DNA of 64,000 nt from positions 41,435 through 105,434 of the forward strand of contig WGNA01000015.1 of the NCBI GenBank assembly GCA_016124755.1, given 5' to 3'. The position numbers were made by a program, and so were the translations under genes. Each line of letters opens with the position of its first letter. The stretch's first letter is position 1. The DNA is from Bacteroidota bacterium. GTDB lineage: Bacteria; Bacteroidota; Bacteroidia; NS11-12g; UBA9320. This document shows positions 44,196 to 53,448 of this stretch, one piece after another. The notes below the pieces were generated by a model that worked only from the letters and a program-made list of their open reading frames with translations, was not told where the DNA came from and did no database searches.

Positions 44196-44255
44196 GGATT
44201 TACGGATGTAGGTAGGGGTAAGACATGCCTTACCCCTACCTACATCCGTAAATCC
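44196..44255. repeat. Perfect 27-bp inverted repeat (hairpin)
   Basis: Arms 44196-44222 and 44229-44255 are perfectly complementary, with a 6-base loop acatgc. The core is taggggtaag / cttacccct. No T tract follows on either strand, so it is not a standard terminator. It lies 150 bp upstream of the TetR start and 70 bp before the tandem array, and looks like a REP/MITE-type mobile palindrome. Confidence 0.88.
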
Positions 44256-44322
44256 ACACGATCACCAAATCTTTGGTGATATGAATTCCGGTTTATGACG
44301 TTACAGAATTCAAATCGAAACC

Positions 44323-45085
44323 TTCGGGTTGTTTCGCTTCGCTTAACATGACGGGTTTCCTGTGGTTTTAAGGGATTCTTCGCTATGCTCAGAATTTTAA
44401 AGCTCTGTGCTCTACCGCTCTTCGCTCTTCTGCTTCCTCTTCCTGTTCATAAGATCCTGAAACAAGTTCTGTATGATGCTCCTGGTTTGTTACCGTTACT
44501 GCTACAGTTACTGTTTCCGTTTCTGTTTCTGTTACCTCCTTTTAACCGAAAAGTAACCTTTCGAATATCAGGCAGCCCATGACGTTCTGTATGTCTGATG
44601 AACTGCAACTTCGGGTTGTTTCGCTTCGCTCAACATGACGTGTTTCTTGTGGTTTTAAGGGATTCTTCGCTATGCTCAGAATTTTAAAGCTCTGTGCTCT
44701 ATCGCTCTCCGCTCTTCTGCTTCCCGTTCATAAGATCTTGAAACAAGTTCTGGATGATGTTCCAGGTTTGTTACCGTTACTGCTAAAGTTACTGTTACCG
44801 TTACCTCCTTTGAACTCAAAAGTGACCATGAGAAAATCAGGCAGCCCATGACGTTCTGTATGTCTGATGAACTGCAACTTCGGGTTGTTTCGCTTCGCTC
44901 AACATGACGGGTTCCTGTGGTTTTAAGGGATTCTTCGCTATGCTCAGAATTTTAAAGTTCTTTCTCCCTGTGCTCTATCGCTCTCCGCTCTTCTGCTTCC
45001 TCTACCCGTTCTAGAGATCTTGAAACAAGTTCTGGATGATGCTCCCGGTTTGTTACCGTTACTGCTACAGTTACTGTTTCCACTT
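44323..45085. repeat. Tandem array, 3 copies of a ~270-290-bp unit
   Basis: Copies start at about 44323, 44610 and 44879. Each unit runs: ttcgggttgtttcgcttcgc, a gggattcttcgctatgctcag segment, a CT-rich ctctnccgctc microrepeat, gaaacaagttctg, and a ttaccgttactgctac microrepeat. The third copy is cut short just before the next gene. Short open frames within it are treated as noise. The unit is related to the array at 63.3-64 kb. Confidence 0.88.
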
Positions 45086-45127
45086 TGAACCATTCCTTCT
45101 TCCCACGTGTAAAAGGATCAATTACGA

Positions 45128-46318
45128 ATGAAAAAATTAATATTAAGGTTACTCATGAACAGACTTATCCTACTCATTGCGCTGGTTACAATTGGAATTA
45201 GTGCGAGATCTCAGAAACCCGAAACCGTGTACAGTTTCGCATTAGTGAAAAAGCCACTCAAGTTTTACAAAGAACAAATCACGGCATGGCAATTTGAAAT
45301 CGATAAAAACCCGAAAAACGGATTGGCCTGGTACAACCTTTATTACGCAACACGAAATACAATCCGCACTGACACATCCGACAAAAGATCACAGAAAGAG
45401 AAAAATGATCAGATGGAAAAATTGGTGAGCGACATGGGAAAAGCGGTTCCGGAATCGTACGAATACAATCTTTGTATGTGGATGAATCACGGTTTCGACA
45501 TGAGCTATTATTCCTATCTCGAAAAGGCATTTGCACTTGGAAAAGATCGCACCGAACACATCGACTTCATCATTAATCTGGGAGAAATAAACCGGGATCT
45601 TCAACAACGTGATGAAGGTTGTGCTCAAAAAATGAAAGCCGGATTAATGTCGCCCGGTATGATGTATTACAATCGAAATGTTTTGGCGGGACTCGAAACC
45701 AATGCGATTTTAATTACATCCGGAGATAATGATACATACCCGGCTTTCGCAGTTCAGTCGAAGGGTTTCAGGCGCGACGTAACAGTTATTAATTTAAGCC
45801 TGATTCTTATGGACAGTTACCGGGAAAAACTCTTTAAAGAACTGGGAATACCTAAAACCGAAATAAATCTGGAAGCAGACAGAGATGATCCGAAATCTTC
45901 CCAGACATTTTATCACAATTTCGTACAGTTGTTAGCGAAAAATAAAAAGAAAGCTCCGGTTTATATGGCACTCACATCAATGTGGTACGACGATATGGTA
46001 AAACACATTGAGGATAAATTATACCTCACCGGACTTGCCTATAAATATTCAGAGGAACCAATAGATGAACGAGCGGTTTTGAAGAAGAACTTTGAGCAAA
46101 TGTTTACGCTTGATTATATCCGTTTTCCTTTGTACAACGATATTTCAGAAGGACTCGTTCCGGTGATAAATCAGAATTATATCGTTCCCATGATTAAGCT
46201 TTATGATCATTATTCCTTGTGCGGTGATCTTACCAAGAAGCTCTGGATAAAAGAATTGCTGATCGCTGTGAGCAAAGGAACCGAATCGGAAAAGGACGTG
46301 CTCAAACACATTGAATAG
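45128..46318 (+). CDS. Secreted protein similar to the C-terminal part of DUF2723 proteins
   Basis: A signal peptide (ending near ARSQ, residue 29) precedes a TPR-like helical region and the segment GLETNAILITSGDNDTYPAFAVQ followed by RRDVTVINLSLILMDSYRE, which is typical of the C-terminal soluble part of Bacteroidota DUF2723 proteins. The multi-helix membrane part of those proteins is missing, so this is a stand-alone soluble form or a domain relic. ATG at 45128 or 45152. It is cotranscribed with the sigma gene: its TAG overlaps the next GTG by one base. Confidence 0.68.
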   Translation: MKKLILRLLMNRLILLIALVTIGISARSQKPETVYSFALVKKPLKFYKEQITAWQFEIDKNPKNGLAWYNLYYATRNTIRTDTSDKRSQKEKNDQMEKLVSDMGKAVPESYEYNLCMWMNHGFDMSYYSYLEKAFALGKDRTEHIDFIINLGEINRDLQQRDEGCAQKMKAGLMSPGMMYYNRNVLAGLETNAILITSGDNDTYPAFAVQSKGFRRDVTVINLSLILMDSYREKLFKELGIPKTEINLEADRDDPKSSQTFYHNFVQLLAKNKKKAPVYMALTSMWYDDMVKHIEDKLYLTGLAYKYSEEPIDERAVLKKNFEQMFTLDYIRFPLYNDISEGLVPVINQNYIVPMIKLYDHYSLCGDLTKKLWIKELLIAVSKGTESEKDVLKHIE

Positions 46319-46884
46319 TGTTCCGAAAAAAGATTGATGTACGGGAAGAATCGGACGAAAGTCTGGTTTCGAAAATGGCGGGAGGGAATCGTAACGCCTT
46401 TGAGGAATTATATAACCGATACTTTCCAAAACTTAGTTGGTATGCAAACGGATTTTTAAAAAATGAAAAGTCGGCTGAAGATGTGGTTCAGGAAGTTTTT
46501 ATGAAATTAATTCAGGAGTCGGATCGGTTTGATCTATCGCGAAAATTCTCCACCTGGATTTATTCTGTTACAGCAAACCGTTGTAAGAATATTTTGAGGG
46601 ATGAGGAAAATCGTCAGCGCTTATTAGACCAACATTTTATGAATTTGCCGGATTCTATGCATATTTCAAATCAACTGGATGCAAAAATGATATCCGAAAA
46701 AATCAGACAATTTATTTCAGACAAATCCGAAAAGGAGAAGGAATTATTCCGGTTGAGATTTGAACAGGATCTTACTATTCGGGAGATAGCTGAAATTATG
46801 AATATTCCGGAAGGCTCTGTAAAATCAGGGCTATTCCATTTAATTAAAAAGATTAGTGTGCCGTTTAAACATATTGAATCATGA
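46318..46884 (+). CDS. ECF-type RNA polymerase sigma factor
   Basis: Directs RNA polymerase to a small regulon. Region 2 is AFEELYNRYFPKLSWYANGF with EDVVQEVFMKL; region 4 is RLRFEQDLTIREIAEIMNI with EGSVKSGLFHLIKKI. 188 aa, typical of ECF sigma factors. GTG start at 46318 inside TAGTG. The next gene overlaps by 4 bp and encodes its likely anti-sigma factor. What it senses is unknown; the coupled DUF2723-like secreted protein upstream may be part of the system. Confidence 0.93.
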   Translation: MFRKKIDVREESDESLVSKMAGGNRNAFEELYNRYFPKLSWYANGFLKNEKSAEDVVQEVFMKLIQESDRFDLSRKFSTWIYSVTANRCKNILRDEENRQRLLDQHFMNLPDSMHISNQLDAKMISEKIRQFISDKSEKEKELFRLRFEQDLTIREIAEIMNIPEGSVKSGLFHLIKKISVPFKHIES

Positions 46885-47516
46885 AAGAAAATACAGATCA
46901 CGAAAAATTATTTGATCTGCTGTTAAAAGGAGAGTTCAAAACTTTAACACCGCTAGAGAAGTCATTTGTTTTAATGCATTTGTCGGAAGAGGAGTTTACG
47001 GAAATGCAACATGTGAATCAATTGTTGGAAAAGGATCGTACTCCGTTAACTGCAAAGGGAATGGATGCTATAAAATCTGAATTGCTGGCAGAATTTGATA
47101 AAAAACATGGCAAGCACAGTTCAATTCGTCCCCTCCGGTTTTGGCAGGCTGCTGCGGTAATTTTATTCCTTTTGCTATGCGGATTTGTTTTTAGGAATAT
47201 AAAAAATTCGAACAATGATTTAATGTCGGTAGGCGGATTAAAAGTTCCTCCTAAATTAATTCATGATACCGTCTATATGGTTCAAAAAACTTCACCTCCG
47301 GAAATGCAAATTGTACATGATACTTTATTCGTTTTTAAAAACGAAAAGCATAAAGGTAAAATAGAATCACAGGATAAATCCTCGGGGCTGTCGGAAATAG
47401 GTTCTGATATATTCGTAAGAGGAGCCGATCAGGTGAACGAGGAATGTAACCGGTTAAAAGGGAATTCGCTCAAAGATGATTCGTTGGTGCAGCGATTTGG
47501 TTTCGTGAGTTTGTAG
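46881..47516 (+). CDS. Putative membrane-bound anti-sigma factor (211 aa)
   Basis: Cytoplasmic N-terminal part (about 1-85) with a helical, acidic LFDLLLKGEFKTLTPLEK start, one transmembrane helix at about 92-108 (AAAVILFLLLCGFVF), then an extracytoplasmic tail with HDTVYMV and HDTLFVF repeats. No zinc ZAS motif is evident. The position directly after the sigma gene with ATGA overlap is the main evidence for the role. Confidence 0.7.
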   Translation: MKENTDHEKLFDLLLKGEFKTLTPLEKSFVLMHLSEEEFTEMQHVNQLLEKDRTPLTAKGMDAIKSELLAEFDKKHGKHSSIRPLRFWQAAAVILFLLLCGFVFRNIKNSNNDLMSVGGLKVPPKLIHDTVYMVQKTSPPEMQIVHDTLFVFKNEKHKGKIESQDKSSGLSEIGSDIFVRGADQVNEECNRLKGNSLKDDSLVQRFGFVSL

Positions 47517-47546
47517 TATGAAAGCTGAAAATGATTTTTCTTGACT

Positions 47547-47680
47547 GCGGGCTAAAGCCACCCCTCCCCGGATGAAAGTTACTCGATTCTTTGATTCGCA
47601 ACAAGGAGATGCGCCGTAATAAATGCTTAAAATTAGTTTGAAAAAGTCGGGGCTAAAGCCGCCCCTCCCCAGATGAAAGA
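47547..47680. repeat. Two tandem copies of an intergenic gggctaaagcc repeat
   Basis: gggctaaagcc followed by cccctccccngatgaaag occurs at 47549 and 47650, 101 bp apart, with related flanks. This gggctaaagccc motif is common in intergenic DNA of Bacteroidota. The rest of the 288-bp gap (47517-47804) shows nothing else. Confidence 0.75.
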
Positions 47681-47804
47681 TCGGTATTTATCTCAATAAC
47701 ATCTTCCATTTCGCGGTTTTTAAATGTTTACTTTTCCAATGGAAATAATTTAAAATGCCAGAACACACTCTCAAATACTACATATATCGGATATCAAAAT
47801 TTTA

Positions 47805-48338
47805 TTATCCTTTACTTTCTTTATCATTACGCTTTCTTAATACATACAAAAGGTGTTTTTGTTCTGGTTTCAATTTTTCTTTTTGAACCGCATCGAAAAC
47901 CAGAAGCATGTCTTTATATGTCCAACCATAAAGTGTCGAGATCAGAAATCTTTCCTGTCCGCTACGCAATTTTAAACTTACATGATTAAAAGTAATGGCC
48001 ATCCTCCAACTTCGGGTAGTCTGAATTTCTAAATCATGAAGAGAGCAATTGAATTCACATTGACTGCCGTATCGGGTGTAATGCAGACTTACTTCTTCAA
48101 AATCGGTTTTAAATTGATAAACAAGATTCTTATTTATTAGGTAGTAATATACAGGCGGTATGATAAAATAAACCGAAATCAGGATGAGGCAAATCGCGAT
48201 CAGAAAAGTATTTTGGCTTGGAAGAAATAGTAAAAAAATAATGCCGATTACCAAGCCAATGGCGAGACTTTTAAATAAGTTCTCCAATCTAACTCCCTTC
48301 GTAACCGGAATTGTTTGTATGTCAATCTTCGGATTCAA
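47805..48338 (-). CDS. Hypothetical membrane protein with YcxB-like tail (177 aa)
   Basis: Two transmembrane helices at about 25-42 and 45-66, then a soluble domain (LVYQFKTDFEEVSLHYTRYGSQ..., WRMAITFNHVSLKLRSGQERFLIS) that resembles YcxB-type PH-like domains; this is a tentative match. It overlaps the VOC gene by 17 bp and is last in a run of four small genes on this strand. Confidence 0.65.
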   Translation of the reverse strand: MNPKIDIQTIPVTKGVRLENLFKSLAIGLVIGIIFLLFLPSQNTFLIAICLILISVYFIIPPVYYYLINKNLVYQFKTDFEEVSLHYTRYGSQCEFNCSLHDLEIQTTRSWRMAITFNHVSLKLRSGQERFLISTLYGWTYKDMLLVFDAVQKEKLKPEQKHLLYVLRKRNDKESKG

Positions 48339-48720
48339 CCTGTGTGGAAACAGACCAGAAATTACCGGAAAAATCTTTGAGATTCCCCCGTTTATCGGGA
48401 TCTCCCTCTTTTACAACCGGAGCTAAAAGACCTTCGAATCCAACATCTAAAGCTTTTTGATAAACGGCATCAACATCCGGAACATAAATATGCAACCACA
48501 ATGAATACGGGTCATAACCGGCATTCCCTTCCGACATCATTATTACCGAATCGTCGATACGAACTTCCGCGTGCAATATCGTTCCATCAGGGCGCTCATA
48601 CATTCGCAACGGTTCTGCGTTAAATGTTTTTTCCAGCATATCGATTAGCCTTTTCACATCTGTTACCATGAGATAAGGCGAAACTGAGTTATAATTTTTT
48701 GGTTTGAATGAATGATTCAC
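48322..48720 (-). CDS. VOC-superfamily protein (PhnB/glyoxalase-like)
   Basis: 132 aa, two beta-alpha-beta-beta-beta halves. It starts SVSPYLMVTDVKRLIDMLEKTFNAEPLRMYERPDG and ends KDFSGNFWSVSTQVE, typical of PhnB-like VOC proteins. The metal-ligand pattern (HAEVRIDDSVIMMSEG) is that of the PhnB group. Biochemical role unknown. It overlaps the DinB-family gene by 4 bp. Confidence 0.88.
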   Translation of the reverse strand: MNHSFKPKNYNSVSPYLMVTDVKRLIDMLEKTFNAEPLRMYERPDGTILHAEVRIDDSVIMMSEGNAGYDPYSLWLHIYVPDVDAVYQKALDVGFEGLLAPVVKEGDPDKRGNLKDFSGNFWSVSTQVESED

Positions 48721-49196
48721 GATGATAGCTTTCTAAGTAAGGAAATTTGACCGAGATGGTAATAACTGTGTTCAATAACACCTTCAATATTTCTTAACCA
48801 ACTGCCATATTTTTCATCTATAAATTTCTGAATAAGCCTTTCTTCCGGAATTAATTCCACCAAACCAGCGAATTTCTCTGCATTCACTTTTAATTCATTA
48901 ATTAAATTTTGCCAATCATTTTCCGATTCAATTTCCGGTAAATCGTAACTGTTTTTATCACGGATCAATAATTCTCCTGTAACAAAGGCCTCTGACAAAC
49001 CTTTCAGGTAGTAATTGACATGGTACGCAAGCATGGCAATGGAATTCAGGTTGTTAAATCTGGTTAGGGCCTGTTGCCAATGAATTTGCATGAGTTGATC
49101 GATGTAATTGGTATTGGCAATCCACTTCCCGTTCAAATATACGTCACGAATGCGTTGTGCTAAAGATTGTGGTAAAGTCATGATCTGTTTGTTCAA
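48717..49196 (-). CDS. DinB/DUF1572-family protein
   Basis: 159 aa, a four-helix metal-binding bundle. His residues at expected spacing are in AYHVNYY and the last helix EHSYYHLGQISLLR. Members are often thiol-dependent S-transferases. It overlaps both neighbours by 4 bp (ATGA), so it belongs to the operon. Start at 49196; the Met at residue 6 is an alternative. Confidence 0.85.
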   Translation of the reverse strand: MNKQIMTLPQSLAQRIRDVYLNGKWIANTNYIDQLMQIHWQQALTRFNNLNSIAMLAYHVNYYLKGLSEAFVTGELLIRDKNSYDLPEIESENDWQNLINELKVNAEKFAGLVELIPEERLIQKFIDEKYGSWLRNIEGVIEHSYYHLGQISLLRKLSS

Positions 49197-49615
49197 TTCT
49201 TTTTTTGAATGAGTTTGTACTCAAGCTGACGGATATAATCGTCGTAATAAACATATCCTTTTTTTACCGGAAAACTAAAGCGGCTCAGGCTAACAGAATC
49301 TGATTCTTTTGAAAGTAACAAAAGATATTCTTGATGTTGTTGTAATCCAATCGGGCAAACGGCGTGTGGTTGTTCAATTGTTGCCTTTCCTTTTATTTTG
49401 CTGTTGGTTGTTAATTCCCCTTTTAAAGATCTGACAATCGTTGCATTAAAAGTTTTCAAACCCCTGTGTCCTGTACTATGGTGAATGGCGGTGTCGATAG
49501 AGGCAATCACCACATAATCATACGGTGTGAGGTCAGAAACTGGGAATTCAGGTCCGTACAATGCAGACTTGCAGGCTATAGATATTAAAACTGAAATTAT
49601 GAATAATGTGCGCAT
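49193..49615 (-). CDS. Hypothetical lipoprotein or secreted protein (140 aa)
   Basis: A short lipobox-like start, IISVLISIACKSA (Cys15). The body is beta-rich, with TPYDYVVIASIDTAI, TFNATIVRSLKGELTT, HAVCPIGLQQHQEYLLLLSKE: an OB-like TIMP/netrin-type arrangement is possible but not established. First gene of a tightly packed four-gene run down to 47805. No promoter was recognised. Confidence 0.65.
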   Translation of the reverse strand: MRTLFIISVLISIACKSALYGPEFPVSDLTPYDYVVIASIDTAIHHSTGHRGLKTFNATIVRSLKGELTTNSKIKGKATIEQPHAVCPIGLQQHQEYLLLLSKESDSVSLSRFSFPVKKGYVYYDDYIRQLEYKLIQKKN

Positions 49616-49704
49616 AAAATTAGTGAGTATATTCGAATATTGTTATTGCATTGACGCTTTAATCAAACAAAAAAAGTTTTGTTTCTTGTATTTTTTATCC
49701 AAAT

Positions 49705-51138
49705 TTATCTGATATTATTTTCTGTCAACAACTCATCTAATTTTTTACCGCCTGAATCACGGGTTAAGTTGAAATTTGTTTTTTGGGTTTCAAGTATACG
49801 TTGATTAATGTTTACATCTTTGTAGGATATAAGTACCTGAACAATCTGTAAATAAATAGTAGGGTCGTATTCATATTCGAGCCTTTCAAACAAAGGATTA
49901 ATCAATGTGCTATGTTGAAGATCAATCAGTATCGGGTTTAGAATACGAAATTGATAATTATTGGCGACTTCTATTTTCGACGAGATTATATCCAAAGCAA
50001 TTGCTGAATCTCGGGAGAACACCAATTCCAACATCTCTGTGAATAAACTTTGAGATTTAATAAATTCGGAAAAATTATTATTAATGGTTTCAGCTGCTTG
50101 AACAGTGGCTTTGGCGGAATCGGATTCAGTTAGATACCTGAAAACAGTAAAATTGATTTTATTTTCTACTATCCAAAGTTCCCAAAATAAGTTGTTGTAC
50201 ACTGGGTCGTAATACTTCTCCATTGCACTGAAAAGGAAATCAACACAATCAATTCCCAGGTTTGAATCCTTAATTTGTTTGTATGCGTATTTCAGTAGTT
50301 CCCGGGCTTCAATGTTTCGGTAACTTGCAATCGCGTGGTATAGCTCTCGGTATTCAGAATCAATAAATACATGGTTCCGGGGTAGTGTTAAGTCGCGTTT
50401 TAAAAGAGGGAAAAAGTCGGGATGAGGAAATTCACAAATCGCTTTGTACTTGATTGCATTATCGAGATTTTGGTATTTTCCTTCACGCAGAAATTGTTGA
50501 ATAATTAAAATATCCTCCTCTTTTTGAAACTTAGCCAATGCAACAAGAGCTTCACCATTATGCTCTTTCGTAACCATGGATTTTAATAAGTTATACAATT
50601 CGTTGTCAGGAACAATCCGCTGAATGGCTATGAACCTTGAACGAAGTTTATTCGGTATTACAAGGAGAAAACTATCCAATGTTGCAAGCTGTGTCGAATC
50701 CAGTATGGAAGGATGAGTGGAATCGGAAGTCGCATGATGAATAAAAAAATCTCCGACACTCCATAAGTTGCCGATACAACCAAATTGAACATACACTTTT
50801 GCTGTATCGTGAATATGCTTAATTAAAATAGGAAGAATATCCACCTTGTAGATGTCGCACAAAGCCCAAAAGGCATAACATCGCACAGATGGATTTTTAT
50901 GATCCGTTAGTTTAATTAATTCCTTTTCAGTTGCAACGGATCTTAGTTCGCCGAATAGCGCATGTTGTTGTGGTTCTATTGCCCCAAAATCTAATTCATT
51001 CCCCAACACCTGATTGTCCATTTGCATTTTCTGAACTATTTCTTTTGTTTGCTTCGAAACATGAATATTTTTATTCTTTGTCTGACTAAATGAAATCAGA
51101 TTAAACCAGAAAAATAATATAGCTATAAGCCATCTCAT
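49705..51138 (-). CDS. Secreted HEAT-repeat-like protein (477 aa)
   Basis: ATG at 51138 gives a good signal peptide (MRWLIAILFFWFNLISFSQ); an upstream frame to 51213 is a non-signal extension. The mature part is a chain of paired helices, e.g. NPSVRCYAFWALCDIYKVD and EALVALAKFQKEEDILIIQQFL, as in HEAT solenoids. These are protein-protein scaffolds. No catalytic motif. It lies 5 bp upstream of no partner on its own strand apart from the 171-aa gene, which ends just before it. Confidence 0.72.
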   Translation of the reverse strand: MRWLIAILFFWFNLISFSQTKNKNIHVSKQTKEIVQKMQMDNQVLGNELDFGAIEPQQHALFGELRSVATEKELIKLTDHKNPSVRCYAFWALCDIYKVDILPILIKHIHDTAKVYVQFGCIGNLWSVGDFFIHHATSDSTHPSILDSTQLATLDSFLLVIPNKLRSRFIAIQRIVPDNELYNLLKSMVTKEHNGEALVALAKFQKEEDILIIQQFLREGKYQNLDNAIKYKAICEFPHPDFFPLLKRDLTLPRNHVFIDSEYRELYHAIASYRNIEARELLKYAYKQIKDSNLGIDCVDFLFSAMEKYYDPVYNNLFWELWIVENKINFTVFRYLTESDSAKATVQAAETINNNFSEFIKSQSLFTEMLELVFSRDSAIALDIISSKIEVANNYQFRILNPILIDLQHSTLINPLFERLEYEYDPTIYLQIVQVLISYKDVNINQRILETQKTNFNLTRDSGGKKLDELLTENNIR

Positions 51139-51218
51139 GTTTGTCGGGAGCCTAAAACCTTTGCAATCGATATCGGGTTTCGGTATAAAATAATATGTCA
51201 AAAAAATATTCAAATCGG

Positions 51219-51734
51219 CTAAAATCCGGCTGCGGCTTTGAGGCCTATTGGTATGTTGAAGTATTTATCTGTCGGGTCCACTTTCGGGTAGATAAGTCTT
51301 GGCGTGTATCCGATGGATAAAAACACGCTCTTATCTTCAGCCGCAAACCGAAAACCGAACCATCCGTTCAAGTTTGTAAACCGAATGGATTTGTACATAT
51401 ACCTGCCGGGATTAAGCCCTATTTCTATATAAGAACCAACCTCACCAATAAGAGAAACAAGCCCGAAGTGGGTGCAGTATATCGGTCGGTCATCCGGTAT
51501 CATGTCCCTCGCGTATTCATTAAATCCAAAACCCAAATTTGCATTCAGAGAATAATACCGACTCGTAAGCAGATTCCTTTCATAATGCCATGAAACAATC
51601 GTTTGTCCGCCAAATTGAAAATTAATAAAGTTCTTACAAACAGTTGAGTCATTACCCGCATTGCTATTCAAGTATTGTAATACAAAAAATAATAGCAATC
51701 CTGATTTTATGCTTAATACCCGCACATTGATCAT
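51219..51734 (-). CDS. Small outer-membrane barrel-like protein (171 aa)
   Basis: Signal peptide (about residues 1-25, ending SNAG). The mature part alternates beta strands with aromatic and glycine ends (NFQFGGQTIVSWHYERN, LNANLGFGFNEYARD, GEVGSYIEIGLNPGRYMY, NLNGWFGFRF, SIGYTPRLIYP) and ends in Gly-Phe, the usual barrel terminus. Function unknown. It lies between the M23 peptidase and HEAT-like genes on the same strand. Confidence 0.68.
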   Translation of the reverse strand: MINVRVLSIKSGLLLFFVLQYLNSNAGNDSTVCKNFINFQFGGQTIVSWHYERNLLTSRYYSLNANLGFGFNEYARDMIPDDRPIYCTHFGLVSLIGEVGSYIEIGLNPGRYMYKSIRFTNLNGWFGFRFAAEDKSVFLSIGYTPRLIYPKVDPTDKYFNIPIGLKAAAGF

Positions 51735-51755
51735 TTGAAGTTGTGTAAAGATATT

Positions 51756-52274
51756 TTATTTATGTTCAATCGCTTCTATTGGATTAAGAAAGAACATTTT
51801 CTTCCAACCTTGTGGGGTAGAGTCAGCGCGCCACGGATATGGGAACACGGTAAATATGGAATAATGCAGATGGGCGGGTTTACCGGCAGCGTTTCCGGTG
51901 TTACCGACCGATCCAATTTGTGAATTCCGATTAACAGGTTTAAGGGTTCTGGTTTTTATAGAATCGAGATGAGCGTAATAATGCAATCTCCACTTCGGGC
52001 CCAATACCAAAACATAATTACCCCCCATTGATAAATTGCCTGTACTTATCACTAAGCCGGGAACTGCAGAAAAAACCGGTGTTCCTTTTTTAGCAAATAT
52101 GTCAACGCCTTTGTGAACACCCGAACGTCCCCAAGGATAAAACCAAAATGATTTCGGATGATAGTCCTTTTTTGTTGCATCTTCAACGGGCATACGTATG
52201 TTCTGAGGAATGAAAAAGCCGATACTGAAGATTATCGACAAGATGTAAAAACTGTATTGTATGGATCTCTTCAA
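51756..52274 (-). CDS. M23-family zinc metallopeptidase
   Basis: 172 aa with an N-terminal signal or anchor helix (about 8-23). The LytM-type core has HKGVDIFAKKGTPVFSA (His and Asp zinc ligands), then GNYVLVLG, YAHLD and the HLHYSIF active-site strand. It would cut peptidoglycan cross-bridges or act as an activator. It lies 21 bp ahead of the 171-aa barrel-like gene on the same strand. Confidence 0.9.
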   Translation of the reverse strand: MKRSIQYSFYILSIIFSIGFFIPQNIRMPVEDATKKDYHPKSFWFYPWGRSGVHKGVDIFAKKGTPVFSAVPGLVISTGNLSMGGNYVLVLGPKWRLHYYAHLDSIKTRTLKPVNRNSQIGSVGNTGNAAGKPAHLHYSIFTVFPYPWRADSTPQGWKKMFFLNPIEAIEHK

Positions 52275-52335
52275 GACAAACCCGGGTTTTGAAATAGATG
52301 CGGTAAGTTACATAATATTAAATGTTTGTCCGTAT

Positions 52336-52678
52336 AATTACACCAACCTCCGGATCACTTCAATTTTGGTATTAAAAAGAACAACATGCATTGTGCAAAG
52401 CGGATCCTAAAACAACAATAGGAACGCGTGGGTGGGCTGTCGGAAAGGCGGGATAGCCCCGGCGGGAATTTGTCATTTGGTAGAAAATCGGGAAAGTGCT
52501 TGACACTTCTTTCCCAGATTTTCAACAAATGATGAAGGGCGCTAGGGCAGCTTTCTTTCCGACTTGATTTTTTGCTTACTTTTTTATCAAGAAAAAAGTG
52601 AGAAGAAAAAAGATGGTACATCGATCCTCAAACCAATTTACAATCCTGGTGTATCCAAACGGAGACGCATTAAATATT
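52336..52678. repeat. Dispersed ~340-bp intergenic repeat, copy B
   Basis: Matches 36031-36371 in the same orientation with scattered differences. The best-conserved part includes gggatagccccggcggg and the tttatcaagaaaaaagtgag palindrome region. It fills most of the 500-bp gap upstream of the M23 gene. Frames within it are repeat-derived and not called. Confidence 0.85.
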
Positions 52679-52781
52679 ATTTCACTTTTATTCAAAATAG
52701 GTGATTGGGTGAGTACGCAAACCAAACTCTCAATTGCCCGATGGATCATTAAAAAAATCTGGATTATACAGATAAATTCTA

Positions 52782-53342
52782 TTACACAACACCATTTGTA
52801 AAATGTGGTTTGAGCACATTCAACTCCTTTTTCAACGATTTATTAGACGATAATCGCTTACCTTTTTCACTTCGAAACGTCCAGGATTTGTCTGTCCGTG
52901 ATTGAATATACGAAGACATTATGCGGTGTTTCAAAACGGATTTGATAACTACATTTTTATACCGTCCTTCCGCCTTTATATTACCGTTTTGGTAAAAGTA
53001 GTACCAATGGCCAACTTTGTAACAGTATTCGGATTTATGTTCCATTTTACTGATATCGTAATTGCCCTTCGATTTAATTTCTCCGGTTGGATAATATTCG
53101 ACCCACAAACCGACCTTCAATCCGCTTTTTGCAGAATCATAAAGCAAAGGTGTTTTCCCTGTTTCCTTTATCGATCCGTTTTGATAAAATACGGTGTCGT
53201 TAATTGTAACAACACCATAATGATCATCCGTGAGAAATGCAAAACTATCGGAATAAATGCGGTGGTTTTCTGATGCAAAACCGAAAATTGAGATGGTCAT
53301 TTGAAGCAAGAGAACGGAAAGTTTGGGAATACAATTTTTCAT
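52782..53342 (-). CDS. MORN-like repeat protein, secreted (186 aa)
   Basis: Signal peptide to about residue 24 (IFGFASE). Then three MORN-type hairpins with YYxxGxIKxxG patterns: FYQNGSIKETGKTP, EYYPTGEIKSKGNYD and YFYQNGNIKAEGRYK. They resemble the YwqK-type group. The last 45 residues are basic and unassigned. It stands alone between repeat B and the OmpA-family gene. Confidence 0.75.
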   Translation of the reverse strand: MKNCIPKLSVLLLQMTISIFGFASENHRIYSDSFAFLTDDHYGVVTINDTVFYQNGSIKETGKTPLLYDSAKSGLKVGLWVEYYPTGEIKSKGNYDISKMEHKSEYCYKVGHWYYFYQNGNIKAEGRYKNVVIKSVLKHRIMSSYIQSRTDKSWTFRSEKGKRLSSNKSLKKELNVLKPHFTNGVV

Positions 53343-53386
53343 GATCCATTGAAAATTAAACGTAACAAAAATTTAAGAAATTGAAC

Positions 53387-53421
53387 TTAAAAACAGGGAC
53401 CCGATCTCTCAACCGGATCCC
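53387..53421 (-). terminator. Rho-independent terminator of the OmpA-family gene
   Basis: An 8-bp stem with one G-T wobble (gggacccg 53396-53403 with cggatccc 53414-53421) and a 10-base loop. On the minus strand a T run follows (complement of the A run at 53387-53393). It ends 28 bp past the stop codon. Confidence 0.85.
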
Positions 53422-53448
53422 CGACTAAAAGCGTCAATCGTACATCAC

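Noticed and set aside
44196..44255. Terminator for the TetR operon or the upstream region
   Set aside because: It lies upstream of the TetR start, and neither strand has a T tract after the stem.
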